DNA from: Bacteroidota bacterium
Lineage (GTDB): Bacteria; Bacteroidota; Bacteroidia; AKYH767-A; 2013-40CM-41-45
Assembly: GCA_016721305.1 (NCBI GenBank)
Contig: JADKIH010000011.1
Location: forward strand, 98,503 to 162,502
Direction of reading: 5' to 3'
DNA: 64,000 nt
The notes under the pieces are model-generated. The model was given only the letters and a program-made list of their open reading frames with translations, did no database searches and was not told the origin of the DNA. A program made the translations under genes and the position numbers. Position 1 is the first letter of the stretch, and each line of letters begins with the position of its first letter. This document shows, piece by piece, positions 34,840 through 45,062 of the stretch.

Positions 34840-34916
34840 GGGTTGCGGGTTGCGGGTTGCGGGTTGCGGGTTGCGGGTTGCGGGTTGCGGGTTGCGGGTT
34901 GCGGGTTGCGGGTTGC
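34840..34916. repeat. Perfect (GGGTTGC)11 heptamer array
   Basis: Eleven uninterrupted copies of GGGTTGC, 77 bp, preceded by a degenerate GGGTAC. It is the only family in the window with no inverted partner and no variation between copies, so it is recent or actively slipping. Confidence 0.97.
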
Positions 34917-34936
34917 GAACTTCGTAGGCAAGATAC

Positions 34937-35200
34937 TGCTCACTCACACTGCTACTCAAACTCACACTAAGAAAAACTGAGTGTGAGTTTGAGCAGCAGG
35001 GCGAGTGAGCTACGCAAGGCTTTACTGAAAGTGTTTTGCTCTTATTCCGAGAATCTAAATGAGTAAGAGGCGCGAATTATCCTAACAGCAGCTCACTCGC
35101 CCTGATACTCAAACTCACACTAAGATAAACCGAGTGTGAGTTTGAGTTGCAGTGCGAGTGAGCTACCGCGTGGCTTTACTGAAAATGTTTTGCTCTTATT
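34937..35200. repeat. Two tandem long-stem hairpin elements
   Basis: Copy 1 (34937-35050) and copy 2 (35089-35200) share ~85% of their bases. Each is an inverted repeat: GCTCACTC...CTCAAACTCACAC facing GTGTGAGTTTGAG...GAGTGAGC, around a small AAGAAAAACT or AAGATAAACC loop. A common tail follows: GGCTTTACTGAAA-TGTTTTGC then TCTTATTC. The stems are about 30 bp. Copy 2 ends in the last codons of the downstream T9SS gene (minus strand), so it may act as that gene's terminator. Confidence 0.9.
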
Positions 35201-37247
35201 CTTTAACAACGATCATGCTTCTTGAGCCGTCGTTTGTTTTCACTACAAGCAAGTAGGTTCCTGAAGGAAGATCGGCAGCTACTTCTGTTTTGCCGATTTG
35301 CATCGTGTGCGCTTCAAGTAAACGACCTGCCAGATCGTACAGGCTCAATGTGCATTCTTTTTCTGAAGAAACATTCAGTGAGCCATGGAAAGGATTCGGG
35401 TAGGCGGAAACGGCGAGATCAGATAGCTCATCGATACCTGAACAAGGATCGACAGTCACAAAAATGGTATCGCGATTGGCGCAGCCGAATGAATTTGTTA
35501 CTCGAAGTGTAACACGGAAAGTTCCTATACCGAGCCCGGTTGAATCAAATGTTATAGATGAAGTCGATGCTCCGGTTGACCATTGATACGAGTTGTAATT
35601 ATTGCCGGCTGTTAACACGACAGATGCATCGGAACAAATTGTCGTATCCGGTCCGAGTGAAGGCGAAGGAATAACATTCACTACCAGTGGCTGCGAAGTC
35701 GAATTAACACATCCGTGAAAATCGGTAATCGTATAAGTAATAGTATGCGATCCCGGTCCTGCAATTCCTGTGTAGAAAGTTGTTCCGCTTACTCCCGTAC
35801 CGCTCCAAACACCATTCGTAGGACTTCCGCCTGATAATGCAACAGGTCCGGTATTCGCACAAACAGATGTGAATGGACTCAGCGATACCGGCGTCAATGA
35901 ATCAACGGTAATCCACGAAGTATCTGAAGAAACACAGCTATCGGAATCTGTGTATGGGTAGGTCAGAAGAAAATTACCAACTCCAGAAATCGACGGAATG
36001 AAAACATTTCCGCTGACTCCCGTTCCTGTATAGGTTCCTCCTGTTGGAAAACCTGATTGCAAAGCAAAGTTCGCAGTGTTGACACAGACGGCTGGCAGAG
36101 TGGAAAATGTTACAGTTGGCAATGGATTAACTGTCATCGGCGACACCGCAGTATCGGCACAACCGCTGCTTGAATAAACGTATGAAATCTGAAATGTTCC
36201 TATTCCGGAAATCGAAGGATTAAATGTCGTTCCGCCTGTCACTCCTGTTCCATAATACGATCCGCCCGCTGGAGAACCTTGTGACAATGTGATTGGTGAA
36301 TGTCCGGTACACACTTCCGGAATAGTGCCGAAAGTAACCGTAGGTGCATTAAGAATCGTAATCGATGTACTCGCACTATCGGTGCAACCATGTGCATCGG
36401 TATAAACGTAAGTAATCGTATGTGTACCTGCTCCTGCTACAGTAGGATCTAAATCGTTTCCGGCAATGCCGGTTCCGAAGTAATCGCCTCCGATAGGAAC
36501 GCCTCCGTTCAACTGTACTTGTCCACTATTAATACAAACGTTCGACTGATTTGAAATCGTTACGTTCGGAAGTTGATTTACTACAACCTGAACTGTTTTC
36601 TGATCCTGACAACCATTCGTATCTGTACCTGTAATGGTGTATGTTGTTGTATTCAACGGATGTGCCGTTACAAACGAATCGGTGGCTGATGATAAAGTAC
36701 CTGCAGGCGACCACAAATAAGTTGTCGCACCGTATGCCTGCAATTGCACTGAATCGCCGAAACAGATATCGCCCGATGAAGAAAGAACGGTCAAAGAAAT
36801 TCCCGTCGCAACAGCGTCGGTTTCGAGATAGCCTGAGATAAGGTAGTTAGCATTGACACCAACTCCATTGTATTCGAAAATCGCAAAGTAATACTGACTG
36901 CCACCATCGAGACCGGTGATTACCGTACTTGATCCGTTTCCGTTATACACCACATAATTTCCTCCACCCAGATTTGTACCGGTTCCATACAGCGATCCTC
37001 CGCTATAACTTGTACCATCCACCGGAAATTCCGAAACCGGACTTCCCGAGCAGCCGATAATCAAACGACGCGACCCATCGCCGGGTGTGAATTGCAAATC
37101 GATTTCATTGCACGAACCCGATGAAGAAGTAAACGTAACCGTTGGTACAGTAGGTTCCGGTGCAATAGCAAGTGAAAATGAATTGAGGCTGATGAGCGAA
37201 AACAGAAGAAGCAGTGCGTAATGCTTCCTTTTTTCAAAGGTATTCAT
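35196..37247 (-). CDS. Secreted Ig/PKD-like repeat protein with T9SS domain
   Basis: 683 aa: signal peptide (to SLAIA), a fibronectin-III-like module (GGSQYYFAIFEYNG), then five to six ~75-residue repeats of the form PTVTFG..P.VC......L..G.P.GG.Y.GTGV.GN.F.PS..G.GT..I.Y.YTD..GC, and a T9SS domain (VSAYPNPFHGSLNVS...LPSGTYLLVVKT). Such repeats are typical adhesin-like stalks. The paired Cys in each repeat (VC...GC) suggest disulfides. There is no frameshift here. Confidence 0.85.
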   Translation of the reverse strand: MNTFEKRKHYALLLLFSLISLNSFSLAIAPEPTVPTVTFTSSSGSCNEIDLQFTPGDGSRRLIIGCSGSPVSEFPVDGTSYSGGSLYGTGTNLGGGNYVVYNGNGSSTVITGLDGGSQYYFAIFEYNGVGVNANYLISGYLETDAVATGISLTVLSSSGDICFGDSVQLQAYGATTYLWSPAGTLSSATDSFVTAHPLNTTTYTITGTDTNGCQDQKTVQVVVNQLPNVTISNQSNVCINSGQVQLNGGVPIGGDYFGTGIAGNDLDPTVAGAGTHTITYVYTDAHGCTDSASTSITILNAPTVTFGTIPEVCTGHSPITLSQGSPAGGSYYGTGVTGGTTFNPSISGIGTFQISYVYSSSGCADTAVSPMTVNPLPTVTFSTLPAVCVNTANFALQSGFPTGGTYTGTGVSGNVFIPSISGVGNFLLTYPYTDSDSCVSSDTSWITVDSLTPVSLSPFTSVCANTGPVALSGGSPTNGVWSGTGVSGTTFYTGIAGPGSHTITYTITDFHGCVNSTSQPLVVNVIPSPSLGPDTTICSDASVVLTAGNNYNSYQWSTGASTSSITFDSTGLGIGTFRVTLRVTNSFGCANRDTIFVTVDPCSGIDELSDLAVSAYPNPFHGSLNVSSEKECTLSLYDLAGRLLEAHTMQIGKTEVAADLPSGTYLLVVKTNDGSRSMIVVKE

Positions 37248-37296
37248 GGTAGTATTTTTTGGCGACTGACGAAGTCGTTTAACTTAGTTTGGCCAT

Positions 37297-37326
37297 CAAA
37301 GTTACTCCACAATTTGAAATATCAAT
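37297..37326 (-). promoter_or_regulatory. Candidate promoter of the Ig-repeat T9SS gene
   Basis: TAACTTTG (37304-37297, minus strand) matches TAnnTTTG. An ATTG box lies 18 bp upstream (37326-37323), one base short of the ideal spacing. The gene start is 50 bp downstream. Confidence 0.6.
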
Positions 37327-37337
37327 CTTTGAAAGGG

Positions 37338-37615
37338 GTAAATAGTAAGTGGTAAGTAGTAAGTAGTAAATCGAAGATAACAACGCCCAAAAGCTGATTT
37401 TTGAGCTGATTTGGACAAATCCAAGAAATTAAGCAAAAATTCCTTTTTGAGCCTTTAAGCTAATTCGAATAAATTTCAACCAGCCTGTATAAGCTAAAGC
37501 AATAGAAGGATTCATTCTCAAAGAAGAATAAACCCAAATTATCGGATCAGTAAAAAGTAGGTACAAAGCCCGGATTACAGCAAGTCAACTTACCACTTAC
37601 AATTTACTACTTACC
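37338..37615. repeat. GTAAGTA heptamer element A4, inverted pair
   Basis: The left arm is GTAAATAGTAAGTGGTAAGTAGTAAGTAG (37338-37370). The right arm is CAAGTCAACTTACCACTTACAATTTACTACTTACC (37581-37615). The interior is ~210 bp with no gene. The right arm contains the TAG stop of the PHP gene (minus strand), so stop and repeat are the same bases. Confidence 0.9.
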
Positions 37616-40600
37616 AAAAACAAGCCTCTCCACAAAAACATTCCCCTCAAAAACCAAACTCATCGTGTAAATTCCTTCGGGGAGTTCGGGGGTGATGGAC
37701 ATTTGTGACTCAGTTATGCCGTTTTGAGAATACACGAGCTGACCAACGGCATCGAAAATTTTTAATTCGTAGGCTTCGTTGTACAAATCGTTCATTGCGA
37801 TTGTGAAATTGCCGTGCGATGGATTTGGGAAAACAGTGAAGATATCGCCTCGCTTAGCCGAACGAATAGCGATGACAGAAGAGTAACTGTATTTTCCATT
37901 GAAATCGGTCTGACGAAGTCGATAGTAATTCAACCCTTCCGCAGCATGCATGTCGAGGTATTCGTAATCGTGACGAACCGTACTCGTACCTGCTCCGTTG
38001 ACTTTTGAAATTTCTTCGAAGTAAATTCCGTCACGACTTCTTTCCAGACTAAAATAGCTGTTGTCAATCTCCGATGCAGTGATCCACTCTAAATGATTTC
38101 CTTTTGAAGTATGCGTTCCATCGAATGACAATAATTCGATCGGCAATGGGGTAATAATCTTCGTGTACCAGATTGGCGATGTATATGCTTTCTGTCCGTC
38201 GGCTTGAGTAATCTCTGCGTAATAGTAATAGGTTCCGGATGCGAACGAATGTGTGTACGTAAGCGAGGCTGCTGCTGCCGAAGTTAATACTGTCGGAGAT
38301 GCATTACTTCCGGGCACGCCATAGTAAATTCGAATCTGAGAAATCGTTTCTGAGTTTCCGTCTGTAGCGGTCACATTAATCGTCGGATTGATTGTCTGTG
38401 TAACAATACTTCCCAGAGGGAAAATTCCGTTAATATTATACGTCAAATTCAGATTGTAGTCTTCCGTTGCATAGAAACGCATATTGAGCATCGCTTCCAT
38501 CACATTCGCAGGCGAAAGCGACGGTGCCAAAACTACGGTACGCTCCTGACTCGTCTTTCCCATCGTATTCGAATTGTGATTGTCGAGATCCATCGTCGGG
38601 CCGAGGTGGTAACCTTTTCCAAGCAATGAATTCCAGTATGCCACTGTTGAACTTGCGGCCGGATCACTGTAGGTTGTATTCGTCGAATTGTACGGACCGT
38701 TTTTTACAGCACATCCAACGACGGCATTATCATACGTTGCATTGTAAGCAGTGTTCAGGATGTTATTGAAGTCGGTGCTATTCGGATGACATAAAGTTGC
38801 GAACGCTCCTGTTGTCGAGGCAATCAAATTGAAAAGTGAATTGTAATCGCCTTTAGCAATATATACGTTGTAATTGCCGGTATTCCATCCTACAAGCTGA
38901 TTGATTCCATAAAAGGCAACGTGTCCGCCTGTAGAAATCGTTCCCCACTCTGTTCCGTACAGAGCAGCAAAAGCAGGGTTTCCTGCATTGTATGTTGCAG
39001 CTTCAGATACACCGCTGGCAAACAATGCCGGTGTCATCACGGGTCCTTCGTTGTGATTGTGATCGGAAATACCCATGAAGTTAAAATTCGTTGCACCTGC
39101 TCCAATGGCGTAGCAACATGTAGGACTTCCGGCACCATTACAAACATTATCCATATCGCCGTCTGAATAATCTGAATGCGAATGGAGATTTCCGAAATAA
39201 TTGGTGTACGCAACAACAGGAGTCGTCACGCCATTCGTAGAAGTCGGTGTTCCGGGTACGTAGTAATTTGTATTACATCCCGTGCCATTCATTTCAAAAA
39301 CCTGGAAGTAATATGTTGTGCCGGGCATCAATCCTAAAACGGTTGTCGAGTTTCCTGTTCCGGAGTAGACGACGTAATCGCCGGGTGCAATGGCACTACC
39401 TAATCCGTAAGTTGCATTTGCAGTGTAAGAAATTCCATCAGTCGGAACGGTTGTTACCGGACCGCCTCCGCGACAAACCACAATGCAATACGCGCCATTT
39501 CCACGAATCCATGTCAGACCTAAACTGTTGGCCATCGTAGAACTGATGCTTAATGCTGTTGCATTTGTTGTAGGTTGTGAGGCAAGAACGCATCCCGGTG
39601 TAAGCTGCGACGAAGTTAGAGGCGACGGCAATAAATAATTCGCCGTACAACCTGTTCCGTTGTATTCAAAAATCGAAAAGTAATATGTCGTATTCGCGCT
39701 GAGTCCGGTTATTGTTACCGTACTGGCTCCTCCCATGTAAACAATGTAGTCGCCGGCATTCAATTGCGTTCCGGATCCGTAAACTGAACTCGCACTGTAC
39801 ACAGCTCCGTCGGTCGGTGTACTTGTTACTGCACTTCCGGCATGAATCAAAACCAAACTTCCCGTTCCGTTTCCATTCGTCCAGCTCAACGTCATTGAAT
39901 TTGCGCCAACAGCACTGAATGTAAGCGCCGATGGTTGAATTGTCGGCTGAACATCCACGATACACGCTGAAGGAATTCTGACATTATCGAAATTGGCAAT
40001 GAATGTTGATGAAGTAGCATGATTGTATAAAAACCCTAAATACAATAAATCGTTTCCGACGTAAGTTGCATCTGTTCCCGTTCCCTGCAGTGTGTATGTT
40101 GCAACTGCAGGATCGATAAAAGCTGTTGTGCTGCTTGCCGTGTACAACGACCATGCATTACCTACCGGATTGTATGTAACTTTTACGGTGATCCATTGTG
40201 TAGTAAATGCTGTTGCCGGCGAAATAATATTTGTCAGTCCGGCTCCTCCTGTCGTTACTACGCCATTCGCAAATCGAACCAAACGAATATTGTCACTCGA
40301 TCCTGTATTTCCGTAAACAACGGCGTAACCCGAACCGGTGAGAAAATTATTTGTCGTACACCCAAGTACAAATGCGAGTCCGTAATTGCTGTTATCGAAT
40401 CCGGATACTCCCGATGCATTACTGTTATTCGTATGCAAATTGAATTCCCACGTCAGCAATCCGGAATTCGTTCCAATAACGGTATTGTACAATGTGGAAA
40501 CATCGTACGTCATATATTCACGACCGGCAATCGTCGTTCCCATCTGAACCATATTCGTTGACAGCTGAACACCACTGCTCGCCACCGTTTCTGTTTCCGA

Positions 40601-40750
40601 CCAACCGGTTCCTATGGCAAAGGCGTTGGCGCGATTGAAATCATCGAGCAGAACCGACTGTGAATTTGACGGCTGCGACAACAAGACAAAACCAAGGATA
40701 AACAGGATCGGAGAAAGAAGGATTTTACCGAAATTCTGAATCAATTTCAA
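37607..40750 (-). CDS. Secreted PHP-domain phosphoesterase with fibronectin-like repeats, T9SS
   Basis: 1047 aa. Signal peptide (to SQS), a lectin-like beta-sandwich (~30-265), and three fibronectin-III-like modules (TTYYFSIFEYNG, GTTYYFQVFEMNG). A PHP metal-dependent phosphoesterase domain lies at ~515-830, with the HxH motif (GNLHSHSDYSDGD), DH (GISDHNHNEG), a GTEW segment, CHPN and DLDNHN; all metal ligands expected for CehA/McbA-type PHP hydrolases appear present. It ends in a T9SS domain (FTVFPNPSHGNFTIAM...LPEGIYTMSLV). PHP enzymes are mostly cytosolic (histidinol phosphatase, polymerases), so a secreted member acting on external phosphoesters is notable. The substrate is unknown. Confidence 0.87.
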   Translation of the reverse strand: MKLIQNFGKILLSPILFILGFVLLSQPSNSQSVLLDDFNRANAFAIGTGWSETETVASSGVQLSTNMVQMGTTIAGREYMTYDVSTLYNTVIGTNSGLLTWEFNLHTNNSNASGVSGFDNSNYGLAFVLGCTTNNFLTGSGYAVVYGNTGSSDNIRLVRFANGVVTTGGAGLTNIISPATAFTTQWITVKVTYNPVGNAWSLYTASSTTAFIDPAVATYTLQGTGTDATYVGNDLLYLGFLYNHATSSTFIANFDNVRIPSACIVDVQPTIQPSALTFSAVGANSMTLSWTNGNGTGSLVLIHAGSAVTSTPTDGAVYSASSVYGSGTQLNAGDYIVYMGGASTVTITGLSANTTYYFSIFEYNGTGCTANYLLPSPLTSSQLTPGCVLASQPTTNATALSISSTMANSLGLTWIRGNGAYCIVVCRGGGPVTTVPTDGISYTANATYGLGSAIAPGDYVVYSGTGNSTTVLGLMPGTTYYFQVFEMNGTGCNTNYYVPGTPTSTNGVTTPVVAYTNYFGNLHSHSDYSDGDMDNVCNGAGSPTCCYAIGAGATNFNFMGISDHNHNEGPVMTPALFASGVSEAATYNAGNPAFAALYGTEWGTISTGGHVAFYGINQLVGWNTGNYNVYIAKGDYNSLFNLIASTTGAFATLCHPNSTDFNNILNTAYNATYDNAVVGCAVKNGPYNSTNTTYSDPAASSTVAYWNSLLGKGYHLGPTMDLDNHNSNTMGKTSQERTVVLAPSLSPANVMEAMLNMRFYATEDYNLNLTYNINGIFPLGSIVTQTINPTINVTATDGNSETISQIRIYYGVPGSNASPTVLTSAAAASLTYTHSFASGTYYYYAEITQADGQKAYTSPIWYTKIITPLPIELLSFDGTHTSKGNHLEWITASEIDNSYFSLERSRDGIYFEEISKVNGAGTSTVRHDYEYLDMHAAEGLNYYRLRQTDFNGKYSYSSVIAIRSAKRGDIFTVFPNPSHGNFTIAMNDLYNEAYELKIFDAVGQLVYSQNGITESQMSITPELPEGIYTMSLVFEGNVFVERLVFGK

Positions 40751-40997
40751 ACTAAGTGTTTTATTATTAAGTCAGTAAAGATACGGCCCTAAACATCTTA
40801 TATGTTGTTTTTTATATGAAACTTCCCCCATCATTTTGTGAATTACCGTTGCAGGTGGGTAAATGAAATTATGGCTTAAAAATGCGAAAAAACGCCAATT
40901 TTGAGCTTGTATTTTTACTTGTTGGGTATGACGGAACTAAGTTGAAAAGGGCTTTCGGGAGGTCAGAATTCGGCTAAAAATTCGGATATTTGAGGGT

Positions 40998-42473
40998 ATG
41001 GCCAATTCTCTCCCAGCCGAAATTACCCGGACGTTCTCTTTGCTCGAAATAATGCAAAGCGTAACGTCGGTAATTAACCGAAATTACGAAGGAAAAAGCT
41101 TTTGGGTAAGATGTGAGCTGGTCAAAATGAGCCTGCATCAGGCCAGCGGTCATTGCTATTTGGAACTCGTAGATAAAAACGAGAATTCGATAGTTGCTCA
41201 GATGAAAGGAATTATCTGGGCCGATCATTTCAGAAACATTCAGGCGAAATTCAAGAATACGGCATCAACGGAATTAATTTCCGGAATGAAAGTGCTCTTC
41301 CTGTGCAGCGTCAGTTTTCACGCCGTACATGGCATGTCGCTTTTCGTGACCGATATAGAACCTTCGTTTACGCTCGGTGAAATGGCGCGAACAAAAAACG
41401 AATCGATTCGCCGACTGAAAGAGGAGAAACTTTTTACTCTGAATAAAACAAAGTCGATTTCCATTCTACCGAAACGAATTGCCGTAATCTCCGTGGCGAC
41501 AAGTCGCGGTTATCACGATTTCATTTCGACCATCGTTCATTACCATAAACACTTTGCGCTCGAACTCACTTTGTTCGAAGCAACATTGCAAGGAGAAAAC
41601 GCCGTTCCTACCATCGTGAGCGCGATGCGAAAAATTGCAGCGACGTACACTCAATACGATGCAATGACGATTATTCGCGGCGGCGCCGGAGATACAGGAC
41701 TATCCTGCTACGATGAATACCTGCTCGCCCGCGAAGTTGCTGCCTTCCCGCTACCTGTTATCACCGGAATCGGACATGCAACAAACGAAACGGTGACGGA
41801 AATGGTCGCATGGAAAAATTGCATCACTCCTACTGCGGCAGCCGATTTTTTCCTGAGTCGTTTTTACGAACAAGATCAACTTGTCGGCGATATTGCAGAT
41901 GAATTAAAAAGACTGGCTGAAGAAGTATTATCTGATTCGAAGGAAGAACTTCAATCGGGAATCGAACGTTTTCAAAGCACGTGTCGCACTCTGATGGAAC
42001 GCGACAAGGATCAACTGAAAAATGTTTCTCACCTGCTTTCTGCTTTTTCGCTTCGCTCAATTGCCGATGAGAAAAAGAATCTAAGCCGAAGCACGGATGC
42101 CATCCTGAATGTTCCCGGAAGAAATATCCAGCGTCTGCACTGGCAGCAGTTATTGCAGATGACAACACAGCTCGATTTACTGAGCAAGCAGCTAGCTTCC
42201 CGAAATGAACATCAGCTGCAACGATTCAGCACTTCGCTGGCAGGCGCTTCGCAATTGATCATTCAGAAAAAACAGGAGTTAAAACATTTTGAAGAGAAAG
42301 TCGGACTACTTGATCCGGCCAATACCTTGCGTCGGGGATATTCTATCACCCGAATGAACGGCAAAGCAATGACCGATGCATCGAAAGTAAAAGCCGGAGT
42401 ACAAATCGAAACTATTTTGGCCGACGGTTCAATTATTAGTACTGTAGAAAAAACAAATCCAAATCATGAGTAA
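40998..42473 (+). CDS. xseA: Exodeoxyribonuclease VII large subunit
   Basis: 491 aa. The N-terminal OB-fold (SFWVRCELVKMSLHQASGHCYLELVDK) is followed by the conserved nuclease core with ISVATSRGYHDF, IRGGAGDTGLSCYDEY, PVITGIGHATNETVTE and AWKNCITPTAAADFF. A long coiled coil (~290-440) and the RRGYSITRMNGKAM end follow. XseA and XseB form the ssDNA exonuclease that trims in both directions in repair. The coiled-coil core and the 8-bp overlap with xseB are typical. Confidence 0.94.
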   Translation: MANSLPAEITRTFSLLEIMQSVTSVINRNYEGKSFWVRCELVKMSLHQASGHCYLELVDKNENSIVAQMKGIIWADHFRNIQAKFKNTASTELISGMKVLFLCSVSFHAVHGMSLFVTDIEPSFTLGEMARTKNESIRRLKEEKLFTLNKTKSISILPKRIAVISVATSRGYHDFISTIVHYHKHFALELTLFEATLQGENAVPTIVSAMRKIAATYTQYDAMTIIRGGAGDTGLSCYDEYLLAREVAAFPLPVITGIGHATNETVTEMVAWKNCITPTAAADFFLSRFYEQDQLVGDIADELKRLAEEVLSDSKEELQSGIERFQSTCRTLMERDKDQLKNVSHLLSAFSLRSIADEKKNLSRSTDAILNVPGRNIQRLHWQQLLQMTTQLDLLSKQLASRNEHQLQRFSTSLAGASQLIIQKKQELKHFEEKVGLLDPANTLRRGYSITRMNGKAMTDASKVKAGVQIETILADGSIISTVEKTNPNHE

Positions 42474-42666
42474 AGACCAACACACATACGAAGACGCGTT
42501 GAACGAACTTCAAACCATCGTTAAAGAAATCGAAGCCGGTAATATCGGTATCGACGCACTGAGCGAAAAAGTAAAACGCGCTTCTGCTTTGATTAAAATT
42601 TGCAGAAACAAACTGGAGAGTACGGAAAAAGAAGTGAGCGAGCTGTTAAAAGGATTAGATAAATAA
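42466..42666 (+). CDS. xseB: Exodeoxyribonuclease VII small subunit
   Basis: 66 aa, with the family pattern TYEDALNELQTIVKEIEAG..GIDALSEKVKRASALIKICRNKL. It overlaps xseA by 8 bp, so the two are translationally coupled. It binds the XseA coiled coil to form the holoenzyme. Confidence 0.93.
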   Translation: MSKDQHTYEDALNELQTIVKEIEAGNIGIDALSEKVKRASALIKICRNKLESTEKEVSELLKGLDK

Positions 42667-42699
42667 TCCTATATTGATCACAGTTAAGCACACGATTAC

Positions 42700-44879
42700 A
42701 TGAAATTGAAAACGCTTTCTACATTTTGCCTTTTATTCTTACTGAGCTTCATTGGAAAAGCCTCAAGAGATCCATTACATCCCGTTCTTACTGCCGAGAA
42801 CTTCAAAAAGGGCGTGGTTCTCGATAGCTGCTGGGTGTATAATTTGAACGACAGCAGTAACTTTTCTTCGAAAGACTACAATGACAGTCATTGGCGATTT
42901 ACAATTGCTGATTCTACCGACAAAGACACTGCATTGGCAAAACACAAAGGTATTACTTGGTTTCGGACAAGCTTCACCGTCGATAGCTCAGCGCAAGGAC
43001 TTTCTGTCTCGCTCGACTTCCAACCCTCTGCTGCTGTTGAAATATTTCTCGACGGGAAAAAAATCACCACACTGGGAACGGTGAGTGAAAATCAAAAAGA
43101 TTACAAATCAGGATTTACACTCAAAGGACATTATGTTCCACTAAATCTTTTTCCCGGAAATCACATCCTTGCAATACGAACCGCACAATTTGGATTGCTG
43201 GATCGCATTGGCATTCTCGACTTCAATAACGAAATCGTTAATCTCTTTACATACAAGCTCACTCCCACTTCAGAAGCCATCGAAGATTCGGGGGATTTTG
43301 ATCAACTCGCTTTATTCCTTTCGTTCGCTGTTGTATTCTTAGTGCTGACCGTTTTCCATATGATTCTTTTTATTTACTACCGAAAGAATCTGACGAATTT
43401 ATACTACAGCATGTTCACGCTGCTGTTGTTCATCATCTTCTTTGGACTTTACAAAATGTTCCAGGGAGTCGATATGGAAACTACCGTACTCATCGGTAAA
43501 ACACAAAGCTACCTGGCATTCTTTGTTCCTCTCTTTTTTATTGGAATTCTCTACCAGGTGTTTTACAAGAAACTGCAAGTGATGTTCTGGGTACTGGTCG
43601 GAATGCTTGTACTTGCCTATGTTCTAATTTTCCTACTCGACATGGGGAATATCGGAGCACTGTGTGTTCTGGCATTTCTCTTCGTCGGAATGATTGAAAC
43701 AATCCGCGTCTTTATAAAGGCTGCGATGAATAAAAAAGACGGAGCAAACATTTTCCTTTTCGGAACATTTTTTCCTTTGCTCGGAACAATTGCACTGGTT
43801 TTTGTTTCAATCATTTCTAAAAAGCCGGCTTTGCCAGACTTCATCAAATTATCGACGACCACTATGGCGAATTTTTCGGTTATTCAATTCTGCTCAGCGC
43901 ATCATTCTCTATGACATTGTATCTGGCACGTGATTTCGCCAGAATGAATAAGAATCTGCTCAAACAGATAAAAGAGAATAAGCAATTATTTGACCGTACC
44001 ATCGAACAAGAACAGGAACGCAAACGCATTCTCGAAAATCAAAACGAAGAACTCGAACGCAAAGTAGTACAACGTACCGAACAAGTTGTGTCACAAAAAG
44101 CAGAGATTGAATCAAAGAATCGCGACATTCTCGACAATCTGCATTACGCACGCCGAATCCAGGAAGCGATTTTGCCTGAGATCAAATTAATTTACAAAAC
44201 ACTTCAGGAATCTTTTATCATTTACTTCCCGAAAGATATCGTGAGTGGCGACTTCTACGCTTTCTCGCAGAAGAACGGCAAAGTAATTATCGCTGCTGCC
44301 GATTGTACCGGTCATGGTGTAACAGGCGCTTTCATGAGTATGATCGGAACGGCATTGTTGAATCAGATCATCAATGAACATGGAATCGTTCAACCGGCTA
44401 AAGCATTGGAAGAATTGCACACCGGCATTGCCGAAGCTTTGAAACAAAATCACAACGACACAGAATTACGCGACGGAATGGATATCGCTCTCTGCTCGAT
44501 GGATCTCGAAAAGCTTGAGCTTACGTATGCAGGTGCTAATCGTCCGCTGTGGATTGTCCGCAATGGTGAGCTCATCGTTGTAAAGCCCGACAAAACAGCC
44601 ATCGGCGGTTTCCATGCCAACCGACATGTGACATTTACAGATCATGTTATTCAATTACAAAAAGGCGACACCTTCTACATTTTCACCGACGGCTACGCCG
44701 ATCAATTCGGCGGACCAAACGGCAAGAAATTCATGAGCGGTCAGTTCAAAAAACTTTTAACCGAAATTCAGAGTCTCCCCATGCGCCAGCAAGAAGAGCA
44801 CATCAAAGATAAATTCCATCAATGGAAAGGTGAATTGCCGCAGTTGGATGATGTGTTGGTGATTGGAGTGAGGGTTTGA
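42700..44879 (+). CDS. 7TM-DISM receptor with SpoIIE/PP2C phosphatase, one frameshift
   Basis: A signal peptide and periplasmic galactose-binding-like sensor (~20-190) are followed by seven hydrophobic helices (~200-390: FLSFAVVFLVLTVFHMILFI, YYSMFTLLLFIIFFGLYKM and others). The frame breaks near 43855 (KLSTTTMANF). Adding one base gives DDHYGEFFGYSILLSASFS leading into MTLYLARDFARM. After a coiled coil (~420-470) comes a SpoIIE/PP2C domain with DIVSGDFYAF, AADCTGHGVTGAFMS and FTDGYADQFGG. Full length is ~726 aa. It probably dephosphorylates an anti-sigma-factor antagonist or similar partner in a partner-switching pathway. Confidence 0.87.
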
Positions 44880-44880
44880 T

Positions 44881-45062
44881 AGTAAGTTGTAAGTTGTAAG
44901 TTGTAAGTTGACTTTTAGTTAAGCATTCGCCCTAACTAAAGTAGCTTTTGGAGATCAGAGATGAAAACTTTCGTGAATGCTATGTTTATACTTATTATTT
45001 GTGCAGGATTTAATTTCTAATTACCATCAAATTCAAACCCCAAGTATGCAGTCAACTTACCC
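44881..45062. repeat. GTAAGTA/GTAAGTT heptamer element A5
   Basis: Four GTAAGTT heptamers directly after the SpoIIE gene stop (44882-44913), ending GTTGACTTTTAG. The inverted arm is short (CAGTCAACTTACCC, 45047-45060). It is a degenerate form of the inverted pair. Confidence 0.8.

Noticed and set aside
35196..37247. Gliding adhesin SprB-type repeat protein
   Set aside because: Repeats are short Ig/PKD-like and the protein is only 683 aa; there is no specific link to gliding.
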